Shown here: positions 45,145 to 55,304 of the stretch, piece by piece
Layout of the letters: each line of letters begins with the position of its first letter
How positions within the stretch are numbered: the stretch's first letter is position 1
Assembly (NCBI RefSeq): GCF_025837155.1
Contig: NZ_CP107549.1
Coordinates: 4,278,001 to 4,342,000 of the forward strand
Length of the DNA: 64,000 nucleotides
Reading direction: 5' to 3'
DNA from: Pseudomonas sp. Z8(2022)
GTDB taxonomy: Bacteria > Pseudomonadota > Gammaproteobacteria > Pseudomonadales > Pseudomonadaceae
The notes under the pieces: model-generated
The model's input: the letters and a program-made list of their open reading frames with translations, nothing else
What the model was told of the DNA's origin: nothing
Databases searched by the model: none
Made by a program: the position numbers and the translations under genes

Positions 45145-46063
45145 TCGCCAGCAGGATCAGCGACAGGGTCAGCAGCGAGCCCAGGGTGGAAAACAGGATC
45201 GCCCGCGACACCAGCGCTGCCTGGCGCTGGTAGTACTCGGCGAGCATGAATGGCCCGGTACCGGTGGGTAGCGCGCTGAGTAGCAACGCGGCGTGCGCCC
45301 AGAACGGCGGCAGATCGAGCAGCACGAAGGCGATGAACCAGGTCACCAGTGGCTGCAGAACCAGCTTCAATGCCACCAGCGACCACGCACCTCCACTCGG
45401 CCCACTCTGCCGCTGGGCCAGGAACAACCCCAGCGAAACCAGCGCGCAGGGTACGGTAGCGGCGCCAAGCAGACGCAGGAACTCGTCCAGCGCCGCAGGC
45501 ATCTGCACACCGCCCAAGGCCCAGGCCGCTCCGAGCAGGGGCGCCACCACCAATGGATTTTTCAGGAGCGCGGTGACCACCTGAACGATGGCGCCGCCCA
45601 GGCCCTTGTCAGTCTGCAGGCCCACTTCGATACACACCACTGCCAGGCCGAACAACACGCAGACCACCAGCAGCGAGGCGATCAACGCCGGCGCCATGCC
45701 ATCCTCGCCCAGCACCAGCACGCACAGCGGAATGCCGATGTAGCCGGTATTGGCATAACCGGCGCTGAGCCCGTCGATGCTGGCGTCGACCAGGCTGCCG
45801 GTGGTTTTCCAGCGATACACCAGGGTGACCAGGAAAACCGCGAGCATGCCGCCGGTGAAGGCGAGGAGGAAGCCGGGCTGCCAGATGTGCGCCCAGTCGG
45901 CCTTGGCGGTGAGGCTGAACAGCAACGCCGGCAGCCCCAGCCAGACCACGAAGCGGTTCATTTCCGACGCGGCGGTTGGCCCCAGGCGATTGGTTCGCTG
46001 ACAGACGAATCCGACCAGGATCAGGCCGAAGATCGGCAGCAGCACATTGAGAACGGTGGACAT
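45134..46063 (-). CDS. AEC-family (auxin efflux carrier-like) transporter
   Basis: Integral membrane protein of 309 aa with about ten hydrophobic segments in two five-segment halves. Family hallmarks are the N-terminal VLNVLLPIFGLILVGFVCQR, the mid-protein SAGYANTGYIGIPLC with its NTG motif, and the C-terminal SALPTGTGPFMLAEYY. AEC carriers move organic acids or similar compounds; the substrate is not predictable here. Confidence 0.88.
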   Translation of the reverse strand: MSTVLNVLLPIFGLILVGFVCQRTNRLGPTAASEMNRFVVWLGLPALLFSLTAKADWAHIWQPGFLLAFTGGMLAVFLVTLVYRWKTTGSLVDASIDGLSAGYANTGYIGIPLCVLVLGEDGMAPALIASLLVVCVLFGLAVVCIEVGLQTDKGLGGAIVQVVTALLKNPLVVAPLLGAAWALGGVQMPAALDEFLRLLGAATVPCALVSLGLFLAQRQSGPSGGAWSLVALKLVLQPLVTWFIAFVLLDLPPFWAHAALLLSALPTGTGPFMLAEYYQRQAALVSRAILFSTLGSLLTLSLILLAISS

Positions 46064-46205
46064 CGGGCTACGTCTTCAACGAGGGAGGGCCGAGACTAGG
46101 CGGCCGCGTCGCTCAGGGCAAGCGTCTGCCTGTGATTCCGCAGCGTCCGCAGGCGTCTAGCACTGACCTGCCGGGACGTTCCCCGGCCTACTTGCGAGCC
46201 CGAAC

Positions 46206-47114
46206 ATGCAAGCGCTGTTGAACGAAATTCTCGATGAAGTCCGCCCACTGATCGGCCAGGGCAAGGTGGCCGACTACATCCCCGCGCTGGCCAGCGTGGT
46301 GCCCGATCAACTGGGCATCGCCGTCTATGGCAACGATGGCCAGCTGCATGTCGCAGGCGATGCGCACATGCCCTTTTCCATCCAGAGCATTTCCAAGGTG
46401 TTCAGCCTGGTACAGGCCATCGGCCACAGTGGCGAGGCGATCTGGCAGCGCCTGGGCCACGAGCCGTCCGGCCAGCCGTTCAACTCGCTGGTGCAGCTCG
46501 AGTTCGAGCGCGGCAAGCCGCGCAATCCGTTCATCAATGCCGGCGCCCTGGTGATCTGCGACATCAACCAGTCGCGCTATGCCGCGCCGGCGCTGTCGAT
46601 GCGCGACTTCGTCCGGCGCCTGTCGGGCAATCCGGACGTGACAGTGGACAACCACGTCGCCGAATCGGAATACCAGCACCGCGCGCGCAATGCCGCAGCG
46701 GCCTACCTGATGCAGTCGTTCGGTAATTTTCATAACGAAGTCGAGGCGGTATTGCGCAGCTATTTCAGTTGCTGCGCGCTGCGCATGAGCTGCGTCGACC
46801 TGGCGCGCGCCTTTGGCTTTCTGGCCAACCAGGGGTTCTGCCAGCACAGCGGCGAGCAGGTGCTGTCGCCGCGGCAGAGCAAGCAGATCAACGCCATCAT
46901 GGCCACCAGCGGGTTGTATGACGAAGCGGGTAACTTCGCCTACCGTGTTGGCCTGCCGGGCAAGAGCGGTGTGGGCGGCGGCATCGTCGCGGTCGTCCCC
47001 GGGCAGTTCAGTGTGTGCGTATGGTCACCGGAGTTGAACTCCGCGGGTAATTCCCTGGCCGGGATCAAGGCGCTGGAGCTGCTCAGCGAGCGCATCGGCT
47101 GGTCGGTGTTTTGA
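46206..47114 (+). CDS. glsB: Glutaminase (serine-dependent, beta-lactamase fold)
   Basis: Glutaminase of 302 aa that hydrolyses glutamine to glutamate and ammonia. The catalytic S-x-x-K is S61-I-S-K64 in FSIQSISKVFSL; other conserved stretches are KPRNPFINAGALV and GLPGKSGVGGGIVA. No signal peptide, so cytoplasmic. Length matches the family. It lies upstream of an asparaginase and symporter set, hinting at a regional theme of amide use, although it is on the opposite strand to them. Confidence 0.95.
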   Translation: MQALLNEILDEVRPLIGQGKVADYIPALASVVPDQLGIAVYGNDGQLHVAGDAHMPFSIQSISKVFSLVQAIGHSGEAIWQRLGHEPSGQPFNSLVQLEFERGKPRNPFINAGALVICDINQSRYAAPALSMRDFVRRLSGNPDVTVDNHVAESEYQHRARNAAAAYLMQSFGNFHNEVEAVLRSYFSCCALRMSCVDLARAFGFLANQGFCQHSGEQVLSPRQSKQINAIMATSGLYDEAGNFAYRVGLPGKSGVGGGIVAVVPGQFSVCVWSPELNSAGNSLAGIKALELLSERIGWSVF

Positions 47115-47197
47115 GCCGCGCATGAGTGCTGCTGCGCATGGCGCGCCCTGTCGGGCGGCCAGCGCGGCCAATCGCCGCCCGCACGTGATGCGAGGCC

Positions 47198-47641
47198 TTA
47201 CAACAGCTTGCGGTATTGCACGAAGCCCGAGCGCTCACCGATGCGCTCGTACAAGAGCTTGGCCTGGCTGTTGCTCTCGTGTGTCAGCCAGTGCACCCGC
47301 GAGCAGCCGGCGGCGCGGGCATGGTCGTAGACGTGCTGGATCAGCTTACGGCCGATACCGCCACTGCGCTCACCCTTGGCGACGAACAGGTCCTGCAGGT
47401 AGCAGTAGTCGCCGCTGGTCCAGGTCGAGCGGTGGATGACCCAGTGCACCAGGCCGACGGCCTGGCCATCACGCCAGGCCAGTGCAGCGCCCATAGGCTC
47501 GGCGGGGTCGAGAAAGCGCTGCCAGGTGAGGGCGCCGGTCTCGGCCGGTATTTCGGTCATGTAGAAGCGCTGGTAACCCTGCCACAAGGGCAACCAGGCT
47601 TCATGATCGGCAGCGACTACAGGGCGAATTTCGATGCTCAT
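47198..47641 (-). CDS. GNAT-family N-acetyltransferase
   Basis: Acetyl-CoA-dependent acyltransferase of 147 aa. The acetyl-CoA loop is visible in DLFVAKGERSGGIGRKLIQHVYDHARAAG, and the C-terminal strand region ends LLYERIGERSGFVQYRKLL. A good site AGAGGAAGG precedes the ATG. It is 27 bases downstream of the asparaginase gene and may be cotranscribed. The substrate, a small molecule or a protein, is unknown. Confidence 0.88.
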   Translation of the reverse strand: MSIEIRPVVAADHEAWLPLWQGYQRFYMTEIPAETGALTWQRFLDPAEPMGAALAWRDGQAVGLVHWVIHRSTWTSGDYCYLQDLFVAKGERSGGIGRKLIQHVYDHARAAGCSRVHWLTHESNSQAKLLYERIGERSGFVQYRKLL

Positions 47642-47668
47642 CGTCCTTCCTCTGTTCGGGCAGGTGGA

Positions 47669-48658
47669 TCAGTCGCTCATCTCACCACAGAGATCGCGCG
47701 CCAGCCAGTGCTCGACCTCGGCCTGTGTCAATCCGGCGCCGAGCAGGGCGAACAGCTTGCCCAATGCGGCCTCGCGGGTCATGCCACCGCAGGAGACCAG
47801 ACCCACCTCGGCCAGACGGCTGCCGGCAGCGTACACGCCGAACTGCACATGACCCTGCGGGCATTGGCTGATCGCCGCCAACACCACACCGCGCGCATGC
47901 GCATCGCGCAGCACCGCCATCAGCTCGGCATCACCGGCCGGGCCGGTGCCGCTGCCGTAGCACTCCAGCAGCACACCCTTCACGCCGCTGTCGATCAATG
48001 AGCTGAGATGGCTCGCCTGCAGCGCCGGATGCAGCGGCAGCACGGCCAGGTTCACCCGCTCTCGCGCCTGACGGTAGTCGATGAGGGCACTGATCCCGAC
48101 GTGCTCGGCCTGACGCTGACGCGGCAGCACCTGGAAGGCATCGAAGGCATCGCTGCGCAGCTTCGAACAGCGCGCGCCATGCAGCAGTTGGCCGTTGAAG
48201 TACAGGTGCACGCCTGGCGCCACACCGCGATGCAGCGCGCGCATGGCGCCGAACAGGTTGGGCCAGGCATCGCCACCGGCCACGCCGGCCGGCTGCATGG
48301 CGCCGGTCAGCACCACCGGCACGTCGAGGCCGAGGAGCAAAAAGCTCAGCGCCGCGGCGCTGTAGGCCAGGGTGTCGGTGCCGTGCAGCACCAGCACGGC
48401 ATCGTGGCCGTGGCGCTGCACGGCACTGACGATTTCGTCGCGCAGCGTCAGCCAGTGGCCGGTGTTCATGTTGGCGCTGTCGATCAGCGGCAGCAGCTCG
48501 CGAAAGCTCCACTGCGGCAGCTCGCTGGCGTTCTCGCTGGCTTGCTGAGTGCGCATGCGCGCCTCGAAACCCGAGGCGGGTGCCAGGCCATCTGCGCTCA
48601 TTTGCATGCCGATGGTGCCGCCGGTGTACAGCACCAGGAGTTTTTCTGGGGTCGCCAT
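47669..48658 (-). CDS. ansA: L-asparaginase, type I-like
   Basis: Asparaginase of 329 aa converting asparagine to aspartate and ammonia. The two catalytic threonine motifs are present: T15 in YTGGTIGM and T94-D95 in LHGTDTLAYSA, with the lysine-bearing segment replaced by GAMQPAGVAGGDAWPN. No signal peptide, so a cytoplasmic enzyme. Its product aspartate is the substrate of aspA 3 kb away. GAGGAGAG precedes the ATG, and a terminator lies just upstream (48686-48709), so it has its own promoter. Confidence 0.9.
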   Translation of the reverse strand: MATPEKLLVLYTGGTIGMQMSADGLAPASGFEARMRTQQASENASELPQWSFRELLPLIDSANMNTGHWLTLRDEIVSAVQRHGHDAVLVLHGTDTLAYSAAALSFLLLGLDVPVVLTGAMQPAGVAGGDAWPNLFGAMRALHRGVAPGVHLYFNGQLLHGARCSKLRSDAFDAFQVLPRQRQAEHVGISALIDYRQARERVNLAVLPLHPALQASHLSSLIDSGVKGVLLECYGSGTGPAGDAELMAVLRDAHARGVVLAAISQCPQGHVQFGVYAAGSRLAEVGLVSCGGMTREAALGKLFALLGAGLTQAEVEHWLARDLCGEMSD

Positions 48659-48685
48659 GGGCTCTCCTCGGGAAATGCGGGCGAT

Positions 48686-48709
48686 AAAAAAGGGGGCGGC
48701 GCCCCCTTC
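48686..48709 (-). terminator. Terminator of the AGCS symporter gene
   Basis: Stem AAGGGGGC/GCCCCCTT with loop GGC and, on the minus strand, a run of six T. It lies 16 bases beyond the symporter stop. Confidence 0.9.
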
Positions 48710-48724
48710 TTCGAGCAGGGGCTA

Positions 48725-50164
48725 TCAGCGCTGGTAAACGCGATCACCCAGTTCGGCGTGGGTTACCGGAGCATCTGCCGGAGCCTGCCAGGCCTTGGGA
48801 TCGAGATCCAGTTCGGCGAACTTCTGCGGATCAAACACCGGCGACTCGACCCCGGCCTTGATCTGAGCATCGTAGTCGCGCATCAGGCGCAGGCCCACCT
48901 TGAACAGCAGTGCCAGGGCAATCAGGTTGCAGATCGCCAGCAGGCCCATGGTCACGTCGGCGAAGGCGAACACGGTGCCCAGATCCTGCACCGAGCCCCA
49001 CAGCACCAGAGCCACCACCAGCACGCGGTAGATCACCACCGGGCCACGCTTCTGGCTGAAGAAGCCCAGGGCGTTTTCACCCAGGTAGTAGTTGTAGATC
49101 AGGGTGGTGAAGACGAACAGCAGCAGGGCGATGCTGACGAACACCCGGCCCCACTCACCGACTTCGGCGGCCAGGGCAGTCTGGGTCAGGACGACACCGG
49201 CCATTTCGCTGCCCGGCTGGTAAACGCCAGAGAGCAGGATGATCAGCGCGGTGCTGGTGCACACCAGCAGGGTGTCGATAAACACGCTCAGCGACTGCAC
49301 GATGCCCTGCGCCGCCGGGTGCTTGACCTCGGCCACCGCCGCCACGTTCGGCGCGCTGCCCAGACCGGCTTCGTTGGAGAATAGGCCGCGCTTGACGCCC
49401 ATCATGATGGCTGCGCCGATGCCGCCGGCAAAGGCCGGCTCCAGGCCGAAGGCCGCTTTGAAGATCATGGCGAAGGTGGCCGGCACCTCACTGAGGTTCA
49501 TGCCGATCACCACCAGCGCCATACCGATGTAGGAGAACGCCATGATCGGCACCAGCACGTCGGCCATGCTGGCGATGCGCTTGATGCCGCCGAAGATGAT
49601 CACGCCGATCACCCCGGTCAGGATCAGGCCGCTGACGATGGTCGGCAGGCCGAAGGTGTCATGCAGCGAGCTGGCCACGGTGAAGGACTGCACGGCGTTG
49701 AAGCCGAAGCCGAAGGTCACCAGCAGCAGGATCGACACGACGATACCCAGCCAGCGCTGGCCGAGGCCGTGCTGGATGTAGAAGGCCGGGCCGCCACGGT
49801 AGGTGCCATCGGGCTCACGACGCTTGTACAGCTGCGCCAGCGAGCACTCGAAGTAGCTGGTGGCCATGCCGACCAGGGCCACGACCCACATCCAGAAGAT
49901 GGCACCCGGGCCACCGAGCATGATCGCCACGGATACACCGGCGATGTTGCCGGCGCCGACGCGGCCTGCCACCGACAGCATCAGTGCCTGGAACGAGCTG
50001 AGCTGACCCGGCTGGCGTTTGAACGCCTCACCGAAGATGCGGAACATGCTGCTGAAGTAGCGAAACTGGACGAAACGCGAGGCGACGGTGAAGTACAGAC
50101 CAAGGCCGATCAGCATCACGATCAGCAGCTTGCTCCAGATGAAGTCATTGAGAAGATCGAGCAT
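48725..50164 (-). CDS. Alanine/glycine:cation symporter (AGCS family)
   Basis: Sodium-coupled amino-acid carrier of 479 aa with about ten to eleven membrane segments. Family signatures are SVAGRVGAGNIAGVSVAIMLGGPGA near residue 65, YRGGPAFYIQHGLG, and GLFSNEAGLGSAPNVAAVAEVKHP. These match the sodium:alanine symporter group. It stands between the asparaginase gene and a divergent HTH regulator, so uptake of alanine, glycine or a related amino acid feeding this region is plausible. Confidence 0.92.
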   Translation of the reverse strand: MLDLLNDFIWSKLLIVMLIGLGLYFTVASRFVQFRYFSSMFRIFGEAFKRQPGQLSSFQALMLSVAGRVGAGNIAGVSVAIMLGGPGAIFWMWVVALVGMATSYFECSLAQLYKRREPDGTYRGGPAFYIQHGLGQRWLGIVVSILLLVTFGFGFNAVQSFTVASSLHDTFGLPTIVSGLILTGVIGVIIFGGIKRIASMADVLVPIMAFSYIGMALVVIGMNLSEVPATFAMIFKAAFGLEPAFAGGIGAAIMMGVKRGLFSNEAGLGSAPNVAAVAEVKHPAAQGIVQSLSVFIDTLLVCTSTALIILLSGVYQPGSEMAGVVLTQTALAAEVGEWGRVFVSIALLLFVFTTLIYNYYLGENALGFFSQKRGPVVIYRVLVVALVLWGSVQDLGTVFAFADVTMGLLAICNLIALALLFKVGLRLMRDYDAQIKAGVESPVFDPQKFAELDLDPKAWQAPADAPVTHAELGDRVYQR

Positions 50165-50273
50165 GGAGGCTTTCTCTCTTGTTGTTCTGAATGGGAATAC
50201 GCCGCTGTGGGCGGATTGCGGAATGGTTCGTGATAGAGGCCTCGCCGGGCAATTTCGCAGGTCGCGGCAAGCT

Positions 50274-50309
50274 GATGCGAGTTGATGCTAGAATCGCGTC
50301 ATTCGCATC
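50274..50309. promoter_or_regulatory. Inverted repeat and -10 element before the HTH regulator
   Basis: GATGCGA (50274-50280) and TCGCATC (50303-50309) form an inverted repeat around a -10-like TAGAAT (50289-50294), 15 bases upstream of the regulator start and between it and the symporter gene. The placement over the promoter suggests autoregulation. Confidence 0.45.
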
Positions 50310-50324
50310 ATCCGGAGCGGTCAT

Positions 50325-51143
50325 ATGTCCGATTCCCTCGGCAGCAACCTGAAACTGCTCTGCAGCCACTACCGCTCGATTGCCGAGGTGTGTCGCAAGC
50401 TGTCGATCAACCGTGCGCAGTTCAACCGCTACCTGGCCGGGCAGAGTCGGCCGACCACGCACAACCTCAAGCGCATCTGCGATTTCTTCGGCGTCGAGCC
50501 CTTCGAGCTGGCCATGCCGGCCGAGCAGTTCACCCGCCTGATCGGTGCACGCAGCGGCGCCGCGCAACCGCACGGCGGCAGCGACCCGTTGCTGGAGCTG
50601 TTCGCCCCGTTGCGCCGTCAGGCCAGCCCGATGGAGCGCTATTGCGGCTACTACTTCGAGTACTCCAACTGCATGTCGGTACCGGGGCATGTGTTGCTGT
50701 CACTGGTGCACCTGCGCGAAGAGCGCGGCAACTACCTGTTCGAGCGCCAGGAACGCCAGGAGCGCCAGGAACCCACGCGTGGCGGCAGTGAGGACTGGGT
50801 GCGTTGTCGCTATCTGGGCACGGCTTTCTTCCTGCAGGATCGCCTGTTTCTGGTGGACTACGAGTCGCTCACCGGCAACGAGATGAGCCAGACCATCCTC
50901 ATCCCCAGCTTCAAGAGCCGCATCATCCGCCTCAACGGCATCAAGACCGGCGTCTCCAGCGGCGACCGGCGCACGCCGGCCTGCACCCGCGTGGTCTGGC
51001 AGTACCTGGGCAACGAGATCAACCGGGTCAACGCCTATCGCCAGCTGATGCTCTACGCGCCGGACGACGCACGCATCGACGACGACATCCGCCAGCGCCT
51101 TGGCGGTGCGCAGTTGCGTGACGGGCTGTTCGAGATGGAGTGA
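50325..51143 (+). CDS. HTH (Cro/C1-type) transcriptional regulator
   Basis: DNA-binding protein of 272 aa. The helix-turn-helix is at about 15-62 (SIAEVCRKLSINRAQFNRYLAGQSRPTTHNLKRICDFFGV). The remaining 200 residues form an unrecognised domain that may sense a ligand; they include a repeated ERQERQERQE stretch at about 143-152. GGAG precedes the ATG. It is divergent from the AGCS symporter gene, so symporter or asparaginase control is likely. Confidence 0.83.
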   Translation: MSDSLGSNLKLLCSHYRSIAEVCRKLSINRAQFNRYLAGQSRPTTHNLKRICDFFGVEPFELAMPAEQFTRLIGARSGAAQPHGGSDPLLELFAPLRRQASPMERYCGYYFEYSNCMSVPGHVLLSLVHLREERGNYLFERQERQERQEPTRGGSEDWVRCRYLGTAFFLQDRLFLVDYESLTGNEMSQTILIPSFKSRIIRLNGIKTGVSSGDRRTPACTRVVWQYLGNEINRVNAYRQLMLYAPDDARIDDDIRQRLGGAQLRDGLFEME

Positions 51144-51260
51144 AGGCGGCTCGTCGAGCAGACAGCAAATGATCCCCCGGAAAGCCCCGGACCGAGCCAG
51201 CAGGTGTCCGTCTCCCCGACTCACGCAGCGCTGACCGCAACCACGCCGAGTCCAGACCCG

Positions 51261-51290
51261 AAATAAAAAAGGGATGGCCGAGGCCATCCC
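51261..51290 (-). terminator. Terminator of the aspA unit
   Basis: Perfect stem GGGATGGCC/GGCCATCCC with loop GA, and on the minus strand TTTTTTATTT after it. It ends the transcript of aspA and the small ORF at 51330-51458. Confidence 0.9.
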
Positions 51291-51329
51291 TGAAGGTTGA
51301 GGCTGGTGAAGGCCTCCTATGAAAGGGGT

Positions 51330-51458
51330 TCAGCTGCGTTTGCGCGCTGGCGCCTGGCTCGCGCCGCTGTAGAAACCAGCCAGGCCCGGCCAGAAGCGGC
51401 GCGGCGGATGCAGGGTACGGAACAGGAACTTGACGGTCGGGGTCGATGACGGCTGCAT
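51330..51458 (-). CDS. Small basic hypothetical protein downstream of aspA
   Basis: Open frame of 42 aa beginning MQPSSTPTVKFLFRTLHPPR and ending ARKRS. It has an excellent ribosome site GGAG seven bases before its ATG, starts 12 bases after the aspA stop, and is followed by the terminator 51261-51290. The composition is basic with several aromatic residues. I recognise no family. The position and ribosome site make translation likely, though its function is unknown. Confidence 0.6.
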   Translation of the reverse strand: MQPSSTPTVKFLFRTLHPPRRFWPGLAGFYSGASQAPARKRS

Positions 51459-51470
51459 GGTCGTTCTCCG

Positions 51471-52895
<1,425 letters not shown>

Positions 52896-53074
52896 GATCG
52901 AGATGACTCTTGGGGAATACGGCGAGCGCCGCGATACCTATAGATTAAGGGCTTCGCTTATCTGCAGGCCAATGCTGTTACTTGCTGTCCTATGCACAAT
53001 CGGCATAATGCAGATGTGACCGCAATGATGCACCAAACGTGTGCATGAGCCGATATTGAGCGAAGGACGCACTC

Positions 53075-53980
53075 GTGAACCTGGAAACCAAATGGCTGGA
53101 AGACTTCGTCACCCTCGCCGCTACCCGCAGCTTCTCCCAGGCGGCGCAGAAACGCTTCGTTACCCAGCCAGCGTTCAGTCGACGTATCCGTAGCCTCGAG
53201 TCGGCGCTGGGGCTGACGCTGGTCAACCGCTCGCGCACGCCGGTGGAGCTGACCGAGTCCGGCCAGCTGTTCCTGCTCACTGCGCGCAGCATGGTCGAGC
53301 AACTGGGCGAGGTGGTGCGCCACCTGCACCACCTCGAAGGTCAGCAGGGTGAAGCCCTGCAGATCGCGGCAGCGCACTCGCTGGTGTTCAGTTTCTTTCC
53401 GGAATGGATCGCGCGCCTGCGCCGGGACGGCCTGCCCCTGAGCACGCGACTGGTCGCCACAAACGTCGGCGAGGCGGTGCATTCATTGCGCGAGGGTACC
53501 TGCGACCTGATCCTCGCCTATCACGACCAGGACGCCGCAGTGCAGCTGGCACCGGACATGTTCCCGTCCCTGCATCTGGGATACAGCGAGATGCTGCCGG
53601 TATGCGCGGCGGATGAAACCGGTGCGCCGCTGTTCGACCTCGACTCGGGGCAGAGCGTGCCGCTACTGGCTTACAGCGCCGGCACCTTTCTCGGTCGCTC
53701 GGTGAACCTGCTGCTACGCCAGCGCGCGCTGCGCTCGACTACCGTGCATGAAACCGCCATGGCCGACAGCCTCAAGGCCATGGCCCTGCAAGGCCTCGGC
53801 GTGGCCTGGGTGCCGCGGCTGTCGATGGCAGCCGAGCTGGCACGTGGCGAACTGATGATATGCGGCAAGGAGCACTGGTACATCCCGCTGGAGATCCGCC
53901 TGTATCGCTGGAGCATGTCGCGCAAGGCGGCCGTGCGCCTGCTGTGGCGCAAACTGGAAACAGGGGCGGTGGGCGGCTGA
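53075..53980 (+). CDS. LysR-family transcriptional regulator
   Basis: Regulator of 301 aa with an N-terminal winged helix-turn-helix (about 4-63, LEDFVTLAATRSFSQAAQKRFVTQPAFSRRIRSLE) and a substrate-binding-type effector domain (about 90-295). It starts with GTG, supported by AAGGA nine bases upstream. The N terminus resembles the HypT/YjiE-like LysR group. It is divergent from aspA and is expected to control it, which is an inference from position. As I recall a LysR gene also faces aspA in P. aeruginosa. Confidence 0.9.
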   Translation: MNLETKWLEDFVTLAATRSFSQAAQKRFVTQPAFSRRIRSLESALGLTLVNRSRTPVELTESGQLFLLTARSMVEQLGEVVRHLHHLEGQQGEALQIAAAHSLVFSFFPEWIARLRRDGLPLSTRLVATNVGEAVHSLREGTCDLILAYHDQDAAVQLAPDMFPSLHLGYSEMLPVCAADETGAPLFDLDSGQSVPLLAYSAGTFLGRSVNLLLRQRALRSTTVHETAMADSLKAMALQGLGVAWVPRLSMAAELARGELMICGKEHWYIPLEIRLYRWSMSRKAAVRLLWRKLETGAVGG

Positions 53981-53990
53981 GTGAACCGGG

Positions 53991-54010
53991 TAGGGTGCGC
54001 TATGCGCGCC
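53991..54010. repeat. TAGGGTGCGC hairpin repeat
   Basis: TAGGGTGCGC-TAT-GCGCGCC, a diverged member of the hairpin family also at 2901-2921 and 35620-35639, directly after the LysR stop. Confidence 0.45.
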
Positions 54011-54052
54011 GGCATTCACGCGGTGCACGCGGCATAGGCTACGGGTTAGCGC

Positions 54053-54117
54053 ATTCGCGGCTGAAGCCGCTCCTACAGAGAATCACATACCCCGCAGGAG
54101 CGGCTTCAGCCGCGAGA
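54053..54117. repeat. Inverted pair of REP elements
   Basis: TCGCGGCTGAAGCCGCTCCT (from 54055) and its inverted partner AGGAGCGGCTTCAGCCGCGA (to 54115) enclose about 20 bases. This is the common Pseudomonas REP sequence, here as an inverted doublet between the convergent LysR and polyamine-binding-protein genes. It could act as a bidirectional terminator or mRNA stabiliser. Confidence 0.85.
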
Positions 54118-54145
54118 TTTTATGGTCGAGCCAAGCGGCTGAGCC

Positions 54146-55240
54146 TTACTTGCCCGACTTGATCGACGTCCACGCCCGCGTACGTATGCGCTCGATCTTC
54201 TGCGGCAGCGGCTGCACCACGTACAGCGACTGCTGCAATTCCGGGGTCGGCGTCAGGTCCTGGTCGCCGGCGATTTCCTTGCCCACCAGCTGCATGCCCG
54301 GCACGTTGGGGTTGGGGTAGCCGAGGAAGTCGCTGATCGGCGCGATGACCTTGGGTTCGAGCAGATGGTTGATGAAAGCGTGGGCTTCGTCGACGTTCTG
54401 CGCGCTCTTGGGGATGGCCCAGGTGTCGAACCAGATCGGCGCGCCTTCCTTGGGCAGACGCCAGTTGATCGTCACCCCGTTGCCGGCTTCCTTGGCGCGG
54501 TTGGCGAACTGGTAGAAGCTGCCCGAATAACCGACGGCCACGCAGATGTCACCGTTGGCGATGTCGGTCATGTACTTGGCAGAGTGGAAGTAGGTCACGT
54601 ACGGACGCACCTTGAGCAGCAGCTCGGTGACCTCGTCGTAGTCGGCCGGGTTGGTGCTGTTGGGATCAAGGCCCAGGTAGTGCAGGGCGATGGGGATGAT
54701 CTCGGTAGGCGAGTCGAGCATGGCCACGCCGCAGGACTTCAGTTTTTCCATGTACTCGGGCTTGAACACCAGATCCCAGCTGTTGACCGGAGCATCGTCG
54801 CCGAGTGCCGCCTTGGCCTTGTCCGGGTTGTAGCCGATCAGTACGGTGCCGTACATGTAGGGCACGCCGTACTGGTTGCCCGGGTCGTTCTTCTCCAGCA
54901 GGCCAAGCAGCACGGGATCGAGGTTCTTCCAGTTTGGTATTTTTGACTTGTCCAGAGGGGCAAACACGCCGGCCTTGATCTGGGTTTCGAGGAACTGGTT
55001 GGAAGGGATCACCAGGTCATAGCCGGAGTTGCCGGTGAGCAGCTTGGCCTCCAGCGCCTCGTTGGTCTCGAAGGTGTCCCAGGTGATCTGGATGCCGGAC
55101 TCCTTCTGAAACTCCTTGGGCACGGACGGCAGGATGTAGTCCGCCCAGTTGTATACACGCAGCTCCTTGGCCTGCACCGCGCCGCTGAGCAGGGTAGCGC
55201 CGCACAGGGCGGCGCCAAGCATCTGTTTGATGGCTTTCAT
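54146..55240 (-). CDS. Polyamine ABC transporter periplasmic binding protein (PotF/SpuD type)
   Basis: Exported binding protein of 364 aa. A signal peptide (1-24, ending VQA) precedes the family start KELRVYNWADYI. The binding-site residues typical of PotF-like proteins are seen in NWADY, SNQFLE, YMYGTVLIGYN, GYSGSFYQF and WFDTWAIPKSA. It binds putrescine, spermidine or an acetylated polyamine. The membrane and ATPase subunits are not in the window, so it must borrow a transporter. It is 64 bases downstream of the deacetylase gene, likely cotranscribed. Confidence 0.9.
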   Translation of the reverse strand: MKAIKQMLGAALCGATLLSGAVQAKELRVYNWADYILPSVPKEFQKESGIQITWDTFETNEALEAKLLTGNSGYDLVIPSNQFLETQIKAGVFAPLDKSKIPNWKNLDPVLLGLLEKNDPGNQYGVPYMYGTVLIGYNPDKAKAALGDDAPVNSWDLVFKPEYMEKLKSCGVAMLDSPTEIIPIALHYLGLDPNSTNPADYDEVTELLLKVRPYVTYFHSAKYMTDIANGDICVAVGYSGSFYQFANRAKEAGNGVTINWRLPKEGAPIWFDTWAIPKSAQNVDEAHAFINHLLEPKVIAPISDFLGYPNPNVPGMQLVGKEIAGDQDLTPTPELQQSLYVVQPLPQKIERIRTRAWTSIKSGK

Positions 55241-55304
55241 CGTTCTAGCACCCCTGAAATGTTGCTCTTGTTTGGCAGATTTCTGATTGCTGACGAGGCG
55301 CCGT

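Noticed and set aside
54053..54117. REP pair as an attachment site or terminator only
   Set aside because: Sequence matches the well-known Pseudomonas REP pattern and there is no integrase nearby.
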